From Epiperipatus broadwayi (lineage: Eukaryota > Onychophora > Udeonychophora > Euonychophora > Peripatidae), in contig JAQFVV010000002.1 of NCBI GenBank assembly GCA_028023455.1, forward strand, positions 31,873,725 to 31,937,724: a DNA stretch of 64,000 nt, read 5' to 3'. Under the pieces are notes generated by a model. The model had not been told where the DNA came from and did not search any database. It worked only from the letters and a program-made list of their open reading frames with translations. Shown here piece by piece: positions 21,051 to 31,650 of the stretch (positions are counted from its first letter, which is position 1; the number at the start of each line of letters is the position of its first letter). A program made the translations under genes and the position numbers.

Positions 21051-21679
21051 AAAAGAATTGAAAATTTGCAGAAAAAATGACTGAATTTTTCTATGATTGA
21101 AATCTGTAAGAAAAAAAGATCAAAGTACTTTTGTATCCATCAAAGGTCATGTGATTTCTCCTTATATTCAACAGATTGTTTATTTTAAAAATAATAGTTG
21201 TGACTTGCTACATAGTATAAGCTGTAATTTTGATATATTGGTCCATTCAAAGTATACTGTATACATAGAGTTTTAACTATTTTCTGCAAGGAATATATGA
21301 TCATTTTCATAATCCAACTGAAAAAGTAATAGATAGTCCACCTAAACATATATATAAATCAATTGGATTTGGTCTCAAATTTGCAGTGGAATCCAGATAT
21401 AAAGTTACTTCCAATTTTTAGAGCTATTAAGATTGGTCAAAAAACAAATCAACTTTGTATTACTTGTGTTTAGTGCACAAAAACTTTTATGTCTTATAAA
21501 TTCAATCCATAGTTGCTTTAATATATGTTACAATGAAACAGTAAAGTAATTGATCACAATTAATGATGATTGTAATTGATTATTTTATATTAAGACTATA
21601 TCAGAAATAAGCCTTGATGTTTCAGCTATATCATAAAATAAAAGAAGTTTAAAAAATTGAAGAGAAAATAGTCCAATTA
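21051..21679. other. Stretch without recognised gene
   Basis: AT-rich sequence. No supported feature. Confidence 0.5.
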
Positions 21680-22070
21680 ATAATTTTTATTAGTTATTCA
21701 TTAGACTAGAGATTATCCTATAAGCCTAATGACTCATTAATAAAAACTATTAATACACTTTCATTAAGTGATTTATGTCAAAGTTATGAGGGCAGCACAT
21801 TTGATACTTATCAAATAAGCTGTAGTAATGTGCTATCTATGTGTGTGTATATATATACTGAACAATGATAAAGATATGTGCAAGAGATTGTCATCTGGGC
21901 CAACTGATGAGTGCTGGTTCAGCATGAAATGTGCATCTTAGGAATATATCTTTTGCACATGTTTTTGGTCATATGTTTATGATTACAGCCTTCCACAAGG
22001 TGTTAAAAGGGGGTAGAAACCAGGCCCTATCTTTCGTGAGAATGGTGTAATGAAATTTACATTATAGACT
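21680..22070 (+). mobile_element. Family E1 single unit with intact hammerhead
   Basis: Shares with the 8555-9487 array the landmarks ATTCATTAGACTAGAGATTA, ACTGAACAATGATAAAGATA and the hammerhead, but on the plus strand and as one unit. A small inverted repeat lies at its left end (about 21685-21755). It ends with the ATTTACATTATAGA segment that corresponds to the GTGTAATTTTCACTA region of the array. Confidence 0.75.
21891..21945 (+). ncRNA. Type I hammerhead ribozyme, E1, core intact
   Basis: CCAA, CTGATGA, GTGCTG-GTT-CAGCAT (closing pair G-U), GAAA, short stem III, cleavage-site C at 21938, then TTAGG. All invariant core bases are present; stem I is slightly bulged. Confidence 0.8.
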
Positions 22071-22237
22071 TATTATTGCATTATTAAAATAGTCCACTGT
22101 TTCCTAATAACAACTTTTTCTTGTTTGTTTCTTTGTTTTGAGCAGTCTGTGTTAAAATGTTCAGCATGGTTATAATTAAAGACCAATCTCTCGACCAAAT
22201 ACTGTTTTGTTATTGTTGTTGTTGATTGTTTTCACCA

Positions 22238-22345
22238 CCCTGCATTGTATGGCGCAGTTGTTAGAGGTCCGACTTGGGATTGGTAGGTCCCAGGATCTTT
22301 TCTGGTGCTCAAACTTCTTATGAACTCCCGAGCGATAAAGCCATA
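22238..22345 (+). mobile_element. tRNA-derived SINE fragment (family S2)
   Basis: Box A-like ATGGCGCAGTTGTTAGAGG and a box B-like GTCCCAGGATC are followed by a non-tRNA tail (TGCTCAAACTTCTTATGAAC). Minus-strand relatives at 44930-45055 and 48015-48145 share the CAATTTGGGATYGG core and the tail, so this is a dispersed family. No acceptor stem, so not a tRNA gene. Confidence 0.6.
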
Positions 22346-22404
22346 TGTCTTTCTATATATATATTTCACATTTTGTTTCATGAAAAATAATATATATAAT
22401 CAAA

Positions 22405-22700
22405 AGTATTATTGCAGGTGTTGCTGACACTGTTGAAAGAATTAAATAACAAAAGTGGAGTTGGGCTGTACATATTGCTAGAAGAGATGATAATAGATGT
22501 ACAATTGAAATCTTAAACCGGATTCCAAGAAATTGTAAAAGACCCAGAAAGAGACCACGTGTGAGATGGATGGGTGAAATTAAGAAAGGTGTGGGAATGA
22601 TGTGGAGAAGAGAGGCTAGAGATCGGAGGAGATGGATTACATTTGGACAGACCTTCAACCTGCAGTAGATTGATAATGGTTGGCAATGATGATGATTACG
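22405..22700 (+). mobile_element. RTE-like LINE 3' end fragment
   Basis: Encodes in broken frames the C-terminal blocks WSWAVHIARRDDNRC, IPRNCKRPRKRPRVRWMG and MWRREARDRRRW, then ends in a GATGATGAT tail at about 22685-22695. Truncated 5' at about 22405. Open frames on the opposite strand here are shadows. Confidence 0.8.
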
Positions 22701-23571
22701 CAGCCTTAACACATACATTTATATTTTAAAAAAGTATACACATTTATTCAGTGAAGGAGTTTCAACTTATCCAAGTTTTTCATAAGATTATTCTGTTAAA
22801 GTTTAATTAAATTGAAATTTTAAGGTTTTGATTACAGAATTTAATCAAAACGTAAAATAATTCTCAGTGGTTTTTATTAAGTAAAATACAAACGAGTCTT
22901 TGGTACATGATCAATGTAATGCATTAGAGAATTTAAACTGTCGCTAAAAAGAAAAAAAAGAATGGTATAAGCTTTTTTCTTTTCCAGGCACATACTCAAA
23001 CAGCGGGGTTTCAGCTTTTTAAGACGATTAAACCTTCCAATCATCTTGTCTTAATTTTACTGGAATTTAAAATCTTTAAAGGTAGACTAACTCAGGCCAT
23101 TAAACTTTAAACACAATAGGGTAATGCAAATACCGATTTAAATAAGATTTTTTTTTTTGAAAAGGCAATGATTGAAGACGTGTAAAAGTAATCTCACAAA
23201 TTTGTAAACGGATTAAATGACAAAACAAAAAAGATGTGTTGCAGTTTAAATTGTCAACAAAAGACAATCATATATATAAAAGGGCATCAGATGTAGTATT
23301 AGCGTACCCACCTCTATGCTTACAACTAGAGGTTCAATCCGTATTAAAATTGAATATATTTAGATAGTTGGTACTTCAGAGCGATTTAGCATATTTTTTC
23401 ACATAGCTAGGAAAGCAATTCAGATAGCCATTCAATTATAGTTTTGCAGAAGTTATCTTAAAGTACAAATAAAAAATGAATAACAAAGAAGTCATCACCA
23501 GCCAGAAGATAGCATGATGAATATTGCCTTCTGCGAAACCCAAAGCTGTTTTGTATATATATAATTCTATG
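22701..23571. other. Stretch without recognised gene, with one possible tRNA-like scrap
   Basis: AT-rich sequence. At 23285-23342 a GTAGTATTAGCGTACC...AGAGGTTCAATCC segment has a good box B (GGTTCAATCC) and may be a SINE head, but without further copies I cannot confirm it. Confidence 0.35.
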
Positions 23572-24192
23572 ATCAGTTTGTTCTCTCATCCATGTATTTC
23601 GTTTTCAATCTCTTCTTGTTACTCCTAACATATATCTCACAATACTTCATTGTGTCATTTGAAGTCTTTGTGTTACTCTTATATTAAGTGTCCAAGTCTC
23701 AGATCCATAAGTAAGAATCGGTAACACATTTATTAAAACTCTTCCTTTTTAAACACATATGCACATTTCCTTTTAATATTAAGTTATTTCTACCAAAAGC
23801 ACTCCAACCAAGTTTAATTCTATGATTAATTCCATCTCTCATGTTTCACTCTGTAGTAAAAATCTGACCAAGATATTTATAGTTGTTAAAAAACAGGTAT
23901 TACTGACATCTCTCAAAAAAATTAAGAGACTGAAGTGGAATTGGGTTGGACATATTGCAACAAGAGATGATAATAGATGGACAGTTGCAATCTTAAATAG
24001 GATTCCAAGATATTGCAAAAGACCTAGAAAGAAACCACATGTGAGATGGATGTAAGAGATAAGGAAGTGTTCTAGGGTGATGTGGAGATGAAAGGCTAGA
24101 GATTGGAAAAGATGAAATGAACTTGGACAGACCTTCATCCTGCAATGGACTGATTATGACTGAAAATGATGATGATGATGATGATAATGATA
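23572..24192. mobile_element. RTE-like LINE copy with 5' inversion
   Basis: 23572-23885 is RTE sequence on the minus strand (it encodes the TYGSETWTL region through RDRKRNTW). 23890-24192 is RTE sequence on the plus strand, starting exactly where the other part stops (TGITDI, then LKKIKRLKWNWVGHIATRDDNRW), and ending in a GATGATGAT tail. The two pieces abut in the element's protein order, so the 5' part was inverted during insertion. This is the signature of twin priming. The frames carry stops and the copy is dead. Confidence 0.82.
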
Positions 24193-24435
24193 ATGATGAT
24201 GATCAGTTGCTTGGCCAAAATGAAATTAATCCAGAAATCTATAGTTCTAGAGAATAGACTTCACAGGATTAACTTTTTGGTTCCCAGGACAACTGTTGGC
24301 TACTGCAGTCATAAACTCATACAAGCAAATTATGCACATATTTTTTTCAGAAGAGTAACAAAAAGTTTAATATAATATTACTTAGATTTTCCACTTCATT
24401 ATTTATTTGGAGAATTGGATAAGTTACTTAGCTTT

Positions 24436-24548
24436 TTTTTCCCCATATGTCATAGCATCGGCCGGGAGGCAAACCCACAAAAGCAGTCTGCAATCAACTG
24501 CTTGCTTGCAAGGAAGCTGCCCCGACCTCTTGACTAACAACACTTGAC
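24436..24548 (-). mobile_element. tRNA-derived SINE (family S1) with 17 bp target duplication
   Basis: On the minus strand: a tRNA-like head with box A-like GTTAGTCAAGAGGTCGGGG, CCTTGCAAG and box B-like GTGGGTTTGCCTCCC, then GCCGATGCTATGACATATG and a short A-rich tail. The segment TAAGTTACTTAGCTTTT occurs on both sides (24419-24435 and 24549-24565), a clear target-site duplication, so retroposition by a LINE is supported. Other copies: 39778-39895 and 56857-56972. Confidence 0.85.
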
Positions 24549-24565
24549 TAAGTTACTTAGCTTTT

Positions 24566-25137
24566 AATCAATTCTACTTATGAATTCAAAAGAGCAAAAG
24601 AAAAAGATATAGTTACTTCACCATCAGCTGAATCTATCTATTCATTCAAAATTTAAAAAAATGATAGTTAATTAGGTTTTAGCCAATTTATTTATTTCTT
24701 TACAACAACAAAAAAAAGGGGAGGGAATATTCTCTTATTTACTGAGGAAAAACTAAAAAAGGATTTATTATTTTAATAGAGATTTTTCATATATAAAAAA
24801 GATGCAGTATTAACTTTATTGATTATAAAATTGCTATTTATAATTTATTTTTTGATAAATATTTTTCTAGATATCTTAAGATGTATAACTTTTAATAAAA
24901 TTGTATGAATAGGTGTGTGTATATATATTGTTGAAATGTCTGTACTACATATGTGTGTTAAAATATTATATATATATATAGTTTACTCCTTTTTATGAAT
25001 TTCAGTATCCATGCCTAAACTTGGAACCAAATTTTGCGGATATAGGGAAATTACCATATTTATTCTATTTGCAGTTATTATTTATTACATATATTTAATC
25101 TAGCAATGGTTGATATTTATTTACCATCAGGTTAATA
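24566..25137. other. Stretch without recognised gene
   Basis: AT-rich sequence with a few TA/TG tracts near 24915-24980. Confidence 0.5.
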
Positions 25138-25163
25138 TATTATTATTATTATTGATGTTGTTG

Positions 25164-25252
<89 letters not shown>

Positions 25253-25253
25253 G

Positions 25254-25313
<60 letters not shown>
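25138..25313 (+). repeat. (ATT)n microsatellite, about 175 bp
   Basis: Nearly pure trinucleotide run with occasional GTT/GTG interruptions near its start and near 25252. The long polyleucine frame read through it is an artefact of the repeat. Confidence 0.95.
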
Positions 25314-25314
<1 letters not shown>

Positions 25315-25924
25315 ATATAGTTTTACTTCTGAATACTGTAACCCTCTCCCAACACCTCTCCTACCTTTCTTAATAACAGATACCCAGGAGCACCAATTCT
25401 ATTGATCATAGAATAAACTACTAATCTGATCTTATTTTAAAATCATTAATGAGGCACTTAAAATGCTGTTCTACCTTAACTTAGCTTGGGGGCTACAGAG
25501 GTCTATAGGGTGTAATATGTATATTAGATGTGGGAGGAAACATTATGATTAATAGGAACAAAGCATCTATTAAGTTCTAAAATAAATCAAGAATTAAAAT
25601 CGGTAAAGTTCTACCATTTAAATTGACAAGTTATAGTCTATACCGCATCTCCTCCCATCATCCACATGCATTGAACAACCCCTTCTGTGTGATAAAATTA
25701 AATTAATAAAATAAAGATGTAATGCTGATCAACTATATTGCATGGTAAGTTAGAGTTAAATATAAAAATATAACATTACTTAACTTTTAATTGTACAGTA
25801 ATTTAAACTAAGTAACTAATGTCTAATCTAAATTAATAAGTGAATATCTCAGAGAATTAATTTATTGCTTGGCTTAATTTTAAATCTATACTTTCCAACA
25901 ACTACTAATTACTATTATAAAAGT
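25314..25924. other. Stretch without recognised gene
   Basis: AT-rich sequence. No supported feature. Confidence 0.5.
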
Positions 25925-26105
25925 ATCACATGACCACCACTTCCTATGCTTGTGTATAACTGTTTTAAAACAGGCAAAACTTACTATACATATTGCCACA
26001 CACAGCAAACTAGAGTAATCAATGGATGCCAGAAGGCTTGTGCATAAAATCCCTATCTAGTGCCTACTCATCCAATATCACCAAACTAGTTTCTGGCTTC
26101 GAATT
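25925..26105 (-). mobile_element. Family B fragment truncated inside the hammerhead
   Basis: Carries the ATGACCACCACTTCCTATGC start, the CCAGAAGGCTTGTGCATAAA landmark and the 3' half of the ribozyme (complement of GAAACTAGT near 26085). It ends before the CTGATGA box. No active ribozyme remains. Confidence 0.7.
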
Positions 26106-26699
26106 TTCTTGAAGAATTTAAATGTTCGAACTGCTACCAAAACTCTGGATCACAACAGGCTGCAATCAAAGTGCATAAAAGAATATGAACTTTCACTTGA
26201 GAAACAGCTTGTCTAGTTAAGAATAAGTAACAACTAACTCTCCAAATTTCCAGGGCTATTTATACCTCGCTCCCTTTCCCACAAAAACTAGCCTTGTTGT
26301 TGAATTCTATGCCTTAGGCAGGGCAAATATTAATCTCCAGCTCAATCTAATCTAAGAATTCTACCCAGGGATTATTGAAACAAAAACAACAATACAAATC
26401 TCCACTTTTTAGAATGAGTTTACAATGGTTAAAATAAAAGCAACAGGAATGGAATTAGCTAGCCAGCTTGTTTTTTAATCAAATTGATTTTAAAAAAAAG
26501 TAAAAACAAGCGGTATAAGAAAACTATTTTAAAAACAATTTTAAAAACATTAAAATGATCTATTTTAAATATGAACAAGTAGGTGTTTTAATACGCATAC
26601 TCTTTTTAAATAATAATAATAAAAAAATGTAACATTAGAAACTTAACAAAATTAAGTTTTTTGATTTTGGCAGTAAAACTATTGAATCTGATGTCAATC
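26106..26699. other. Stretch without recognised gene
   Basis: AT-rich sequence. No supported feature. Confidence 0.5.
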
Positions 26700-27237
26700 C
26701 AGTTCAGTACATCATCAACCATTATTAATCCACTGCAAGATGAAAGTCTCTGCAAGTTCAATCCATTTTCTCCGATCTTTGGCTTCTCTTCTCCACATCA
26801 CTCCTACACACTTTTTTATTTCATTCATCCATCTCACATGTGGTCTCTTTCTGGGTCTTTTACAATCTCTTGAAATATGGTTTAAGATTTCAATGGTCCA
26901 TCTATTATCATCTCTTCTAGCAATATGTCCATCCCAGCTCCACAATTTTTTTAATGTGGTCAGTAACACCTGTTTGTTCTCTTACTTGTATATTGTGTTT
27001 TTGATCTCTTCTTGTTACTTCCAACATGCATCTCCCCATACTTCTTTGAGTGGTCTGAAGTCTCTGTATTGCTTTTCTATTAAGTGTCCAAGTCTCAGAT
27101 CCCTAAATAAGAACTGGTAAAACATTTATTAAAAACATTCCCTTTCAAACACATAGATATATTTCCTTTTAGTATCAAGTTATTTCTAACAAAAGCACTC
27201 CAACGAAGTTTAATTCTATGATTATTTTCATCCATTG
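26700..27237 (-). mobile_element. RTE-like LINE 3' part
   Basis: The minus strand encodes the region from after the RT domain to the C-terminus. The last 84 codons (26969-26715) are open and include HIARRDDNRW, CKRPRKRPHVRWMNEI and LQWINNG. Upstream the frame is broken but TYGSETWTL-type sequence is visible to about 27070. The ATC tail is at 26708. Truncated 5' near 27237. Confidence 0.85.
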
Positions 27238-27244
27238 TTTCCAT

Positions 27245-27392
27245 ATATATATTATTACTATTTGCGATATATTTCGTGTAGTGAAAAAGCTCAATGTTGA
27301 TGTTTCAGTAAACATCAAGTACCTTCCCTACTGAAACGTCAACATTTAGCTTTTTCACTACACGGAAAATCCTGCAAATAGTAATAATAATA
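27245..27392. repeat. Small foldback (family K)
   Basis: Arms 27253-27308 and 27332-27390 pair over GTGTAGTGAAAAAGCT, AATGTTGA and GTTTCAGTA. The spacer is about 23 bp. ATTATTA and TAATAAT continue the pairing outward. No hammerhead box identified. Inserted at the 5' end of the adjacent RTE fragment. Confidence 0.65.
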
Positions 27393-27487
27393 TGACATCT
27401 TTTATCTGTGAAAATATTAGAATTAACATATATTTATGTTATATATAGAGTATGTAAAAATACACATTCTTATGAAGCTTTTAAAAT

Positions 27488-27540
27488 ACCCTCAACCCCA
27501 GACCGCGGTTTCTGCATCTAGCGTCGTCAGTGAGGAGTTA
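27488..27540 (-). ncRNA. Type I hammerhead ribozyme, family C unit 1
   Basis: Minus strand: CCTCA (stem I), CTGACGA, a short GC...GC stem II with TAGAT loop, GAAA, ACC-GC-GGT stem III, cleavage-site C, TGGGG (stem I). The core is intact; stem II is weak in this copy. Confidence 0.72.
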
Positions 27541-27863
27541 GGGATTAAAAATACTAGAACTAGTCTAGCATTTTATCAATGCCTAACTATTGAGAAGAAA
27601 ATCTGAAACTTTCAGACACTTAAATGTCCAAAAATCCAGCTATCTAACTCAAATAGCCGTATGGGACTAAAGTAAATTCAGATACACCATATATTAATAG
27701 CTCTAGCAATATAAAATCGCCAAAGCCTTAATAGCAAAAACTAAAATTAAATTGATAAAAAAATCAAGTCAGATGTCATATGACCTAATTTTAATAAAGC
27801 TCGTATTTACAAATGTTATATATAGAGTACGTAAAAATACACACTCTTATCAAGCTTTTAAAA

Positions 27864-27916
27864 TACCCTCAACCCCAGACCGTGGTTTCTGCATCTAGCG
27901 TCATCAGTGAGGTGTT
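27864..27916 (-). ncRNA. Type I hammerhead ribozyme, family C unit 2
   Basis: As unit 1 but with CTGATGA and stem III ACC-AC-GGT. The inverted partial unit near 28015 has TGC-TAGAT-GCA here, suggesting a 3 bp stem II in the ancestral form. Confidence 0.72.
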
Positions 27917-28160
27917 AGGGATTAAAAACACTAGAACTAGTCTAGCATTTTATCAATGCCTAACTATTGAGAAGAAAATCTGAAACTTTCAGACATTTAA
28001 ATGAGGTTGCTAGATGCAGAAACCGCGATCTGGGGTTGAGGGTATTTTTAAAAGCTTGATAAGAATGCGTATTTTTACGTACTCTATATATAACATTTGT
28101 AAATACGAGCTCTATTAAAATTAGGTCATATGACATCTGACTTGATTTTTTTATCAATTT

Positions 28161-28795
28161 AATATATATATATGAGACTGCTAATGCAAATAGTCTTTTT
28201 GCATTTATCTAGCAACCATTTAAGTACATGTATACTGAAAAGTCTATTACCAGTGTTTGTTTATATGATCATTATGAAAATAATATATAATACTAAGAAT
28301 GATGTATCTAATTGTGTGTGTAAATTAAATGGGAAAACTCCACTTCCAAATTATGTGCTATGAACTGACAGCATTCCATATCAATAAATGTCTTAAAAGA
28401 ATGGATAACCACCCATTCTTAAAGTTTACTATTCAATATACTAACTTAACACTGACAGTTCTGGAAATGGAGTAGGATTTATTTAAAAGCCAAAATTTTA
28501 AATCAGTTTGTAAAGATTCATTATCACAGATCATTAAAAATGAGATGCTTTCTCTGCTGTGATATATATAATTCAAACCTTCACAAGAAATAAGTTGATT
28601 TTGAAATTGGTATTTTAATTAAGATTGGAATTTCTATTTTCAGCATTATCAATAAATGTTGGTTAATTTAATAATAATCTGGCTACCTGTGATTTAAAAC
28701 ATTTATTGACATGGAATTCTGTCTATAACAACACGTAAACATAAGGGCAGTTTTATTCCATCTAATTTATATTGTAACAGTATGTTTAATAGAAA
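28161..28795. other. Stretch without recognised gene
   Basis: AT-rich sequence. No supported feature. Confidence 0.5.
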
Positions 28796-28995
28796 TAGTG
28801 GACTTAATCAGTGAAGAATTTATTAGCTTCATGCTCCCAAATCAAAATGCTTTAGATTTGCCTATATAATTAAGAAAAATGGGTTAGAGATAAGAGGGGG
28901 TCCCTCTTATCTTTATAAAGTCGAATCTTGTGTTATGATTTGTAGAGGTCTCTCTTGCTAAAATTAAGCACTCAAGGCGCATGCACTAAAGTTTT
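28796..28995 (+). repeat. Dispersed repeat, family G, copy 1
   Basis: Aligns with 58752-58955. Shared landmarks are ACTTAATCAGTGAAG, TAGCTTCATGCTC (TAGCTTCACGCTC in copy 2), TTTGCCTATATAATT-type and GTAGAGGTCYCT. Part of the GCTTCATG-type core also appears in family F. Function and class unknown. Confidence 0.5.
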
Positions 28996-29884
28996 AGCTT
29001 TATATAAGTATTGTAACAGTATGAAAATGTTAGGGATGACAATGGGTTTTACATATATATATATATATTGTGCCATTCAGTGGTATCTTGGTGTTTATAC
29101 AATATTCAGTGACAAATTATGTTCACTTTGATAATTCCCTCATTAGAATATGTCAGGTAATTTTATCAAACGTAATTATTTTTCCTAGTCGCACAACTCT
29201 GCTTAACGTAACTAAAATTAAATAATAGTGTGGACAGAACCAGCTTTTAATTTATTTGAAAGGCACCGGGATTCTATACAAGAATCCACTGGCCTATCCC
29301 GCTACCTTTATTAGTTACTATTATAAAATTATTTCCTACACCTGGAGGATTGTATCTTTTAATAAAGCATTGGCAATTTATTTGGTAACATAATAATTGT
29401 TGATTTTAAATAATTTTATCCTATTAATAACAAACTTAAATAGACAACAAACAAGTTATATTCCTATGATTTATTAAATTATAATTATGATTATTTTAAA
29501 AACTAAATAGTGAATTAACTATAAAAAACAAATAAATTAAAATACCTATTAAACACTGCTGTTTCCTAAGATTCAAATTCCTTTTTATAGTCTGATGCAA
29601 CATGGCATTTACTACCCTTACAGTTCAAGAGAAAGGGATCACTTAAATTATAATATAAAATCTCTAACTGGTAAGTTTAATTGTTCAATTATAACCCTGT
29701 AGTTTACGATGCATGGCTTTTGTTCTAAAAGGGATCCATTTTTTACTCTTATTCCAATTTGTAGGTAATCTGAGATTCAAGTTTTTGGTAGGTGATGGTT
29801 TCACTCGCAGCATTTTATGACTTTAGGAAGGAAGAAAGATTGGAAAATGGATTTTTCTACTCACACACATTACAACAATTCAAT
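28996..29884. other. Stretch without recognised gene
   Basis: AT-rich sequence with a TA tract at 29053-29070. No supported feature. Confidence 0.5.
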
Positions 29885-30420
29885 AAAACAGGTAAAACTC
29901 TCCATACAGTAGTGCCACTCAGTGCAAGCCAGTGTAATTAATGAATGCCAGAAGGCTTGTGCATAAAATTTCTATCTAATGCCACCTTTTATCTCTACTT
30001 AACTACAAAACTATGAATTTAAAATTGAAAACACAAATATAATTTTCAATCCAAGCTCAGTAGCTTATGCAGTCATATAGGTCTGAACTCAGTTCAGTAC
30101 CCATACATTTTGGTATCTTTTGTTCTTTAATAACCATAGCCACCACTATCCTATTAGGCAGGATTGGTATTAAACCACTAAACATCACATGATCACCATT
30201 TCTTATGATTGCTCATAACTGTTGTTACAGCAGGCAAAACTCTCCATACAGTAGCACCACTCAGTGCAAGCTAGTTCAGACCTAGATGGCTATATAAGCT
30301 AATGCGCTTAGATTGAAAATATTGTGTTTTCAAATTTTATTCTTGTAGCTTTGTAGTTAAGTAGAGATAAAAGGTGGCTGCTGGAGGGTTGCATTAGATT
30401 ATAAGATCTAGGTGCAGTGC

Positions 30421-30490
30421 TCTAAGATCCAAGGCTCCTCACTGATGAAGCCACAAGCTAGAAACTAGTCTGGGGATATTGGTTGAGTAG
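30421..30490 (+). ncRNA. Type I hammerhead ribozyme, family B, core intact
   Basis: GATCC and CCTCA (two segments of stem I), CTGATGA, AGC-CACAA-GCT (stem II), an unpaired A, GAAAC, loop TA, GTC with cleavage after 30470, then TGGGG and GG closing stem I around an internal loop. This is the cleanest plus-strand family B ribozyme. The extra A beside stem II is shared by many copies, so it is a family trait. Confidence 0.83.
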
Positions 30491-30870
30491 ATACTAGATA
30501 GGGATTTTATGCACAAGCCTTCTGGCATCCATTGATTACTCTGGCTAGCACTGAGTGGCACTGCTGTATGAAGAATTTTGCCTGTTTTAATAACAGTTAT
30601 GAGCAAGCATAAGAAATGGTAATCAGTTAATGTTTAGTGGTTTAATATCAATCCTGGCTAATAGGATATAGGTGGCTATGGTTATTAAAGAACCAAAGAC
30701 ACCAAAATGTATGGGTACTGAACTAATTTCAGACCTTTATGACTATATAAGATAATAAACTTGGATTGAAAATATTATTGTGTTTTCAATTTTATTCTCA
30801 TAGTTTTGTAGTTAATTAGAGATAAAAGTTGGCTAGTGGAGGGTTGTAGATTCTAAGATCTAGGTGCAGC

Positions 30871-30945
30871 GCTCTCAGATCCAAGGCTCTTCACTGATAA
30901 AAGCCACAAGCTAGAAACTAGTCAGGGGATATTGGATGAGTATGC
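30871..30945 (+). ncRNA. Family B hammerhead, unit 2, one core change
   Basis: Same layout with CTGATAA instead of CTGATGA (G8 to A), intact GAAAC and CTAGTC. Stem I GATCC/GGAT and CTC/GAG are kept. Confidence 0.65.
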
Positions 30946-31044
30946 ACTAGATAGGGATTTTATGCACAAGCCTTTTGGCATCCATTCATTACACTGACTT
31001 GCACTGAGTGGCACTACTGTATGGAGAGTCTTGCCTGTTTTTAT

Positions 31045-31650
31045 ATTACATATGCAATAAGAGTTTATAATCTTGCTTATGATAAGAAAAAAACATGACT
31101 TACAATAATTGAAAGAAATGACCATTACATAACAGAATACATGTGGTTTATATAGAATTTTTAAATGGGATCTTGAGACAAATACATGGAAGCATGTGAT
31201 AGTATGAGGGAAAACATATATGGTGTGTGGGGTTGGAGTTACTTTTAGATTAATATATGATTACATATAAATTGAGTCTATTTGGTGTGAAGGATGATAG
31301 TTTTCATGGCTGTCTTCATGTGTTACATAAGTTGCATGTGAAAAAACATGAGTATTTAGATACAATTTGATACATGAGATTACATATGCAGTGAGGTTTA
31401 CAATTTTGCTTATAATTTAAAAAAGGTAATTAAGAGTAGTTGGAAGAGTAACAATTGTTGCATAATAAGACACATATTTCAAATTAGGTTTATATAGATT
31501 TTACAAAAGCATATAGTGATATTTATTAATACATTTAGGGAGGGTGGGTGGAGTTAGTGTTCCATTGATATATAGCTATACATAAATTGTGCTTATTAAT
31601 GAGTGAGCAATATATGTACCAAGGCTGTCTTATTGTTCAGGTAGCAGGCA
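31045..31650 (+). repeat. Diverged direct duplication, period about 331 bp
   Basis: ATTACATATGCA followed by GTTTA.AATYTTGCTTAT occurs at 31048 and 31379. The copies share GACA.AT, GGTTTATATAGA and the TGTGTGGGGTTGGAGTTA / GGTGGGTGGAGTTAG region, with much divergence. I find no hammerhead. Possibly an old tandem repeat unit of a similar kind. Confidence 0.5.

Larger units (their letters stand above)
27437..28160. mobile_element. Family C retrozyme-like element: 377 bp direct tandem plus inverted partial unit
   Basis: The landmark TGTTATATATAGAGTA starts at 27437 and 27814, and the hammerheads are also 377 bp apart (TCAG at 27527 and 27904). From about 28010 the sequence runs in the opposite direction, and 28010-28160 is complementary to about 27760-27890. 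Both direct hammerheads read on the minus strand. Internal sequence (AATCTGAAACTTTCAGACA, ATCCAGCTATCTAACT) is shared with family D, so the two families are related. No protein is encoded. Confidence 0.8.
29885..31040. mobile_element. Family B complex: minus-strand unit with internal deletion, then a plus-strand tandem
   Basis: 29885-30270 is a minus-oriented unit in which the hammerhead has been deleted (CTATCTAATGCC joins directly to ACCTTTTATC). At about 30275 the orientation flips, and 30275-31040 is a direct tandem of about 1.7 units. The two hammerheads start at 30442 and 30893, giving a 451 bp period. The right end returns to the CACTACTGTATGGAGAGT landmark at about 31012. The whole structure is a foldback around 30270. 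No coding capacity. Confidence 0.8.

Noticed and set aside
25110-25373. 87-codon leucine-rich frame
   Set aside because: It is the translation of an (ATT)n microsatellite.
26740-27120. 126-codon plus-strand frame
   Set aside because: Antisense shadow of the minus-strand RTE C-terminal domain. The same applies to 22353-22718 minus, 23839-24138 minus, 34660-34887 minus, 46543-46827 minus and 47510-47848 minus.
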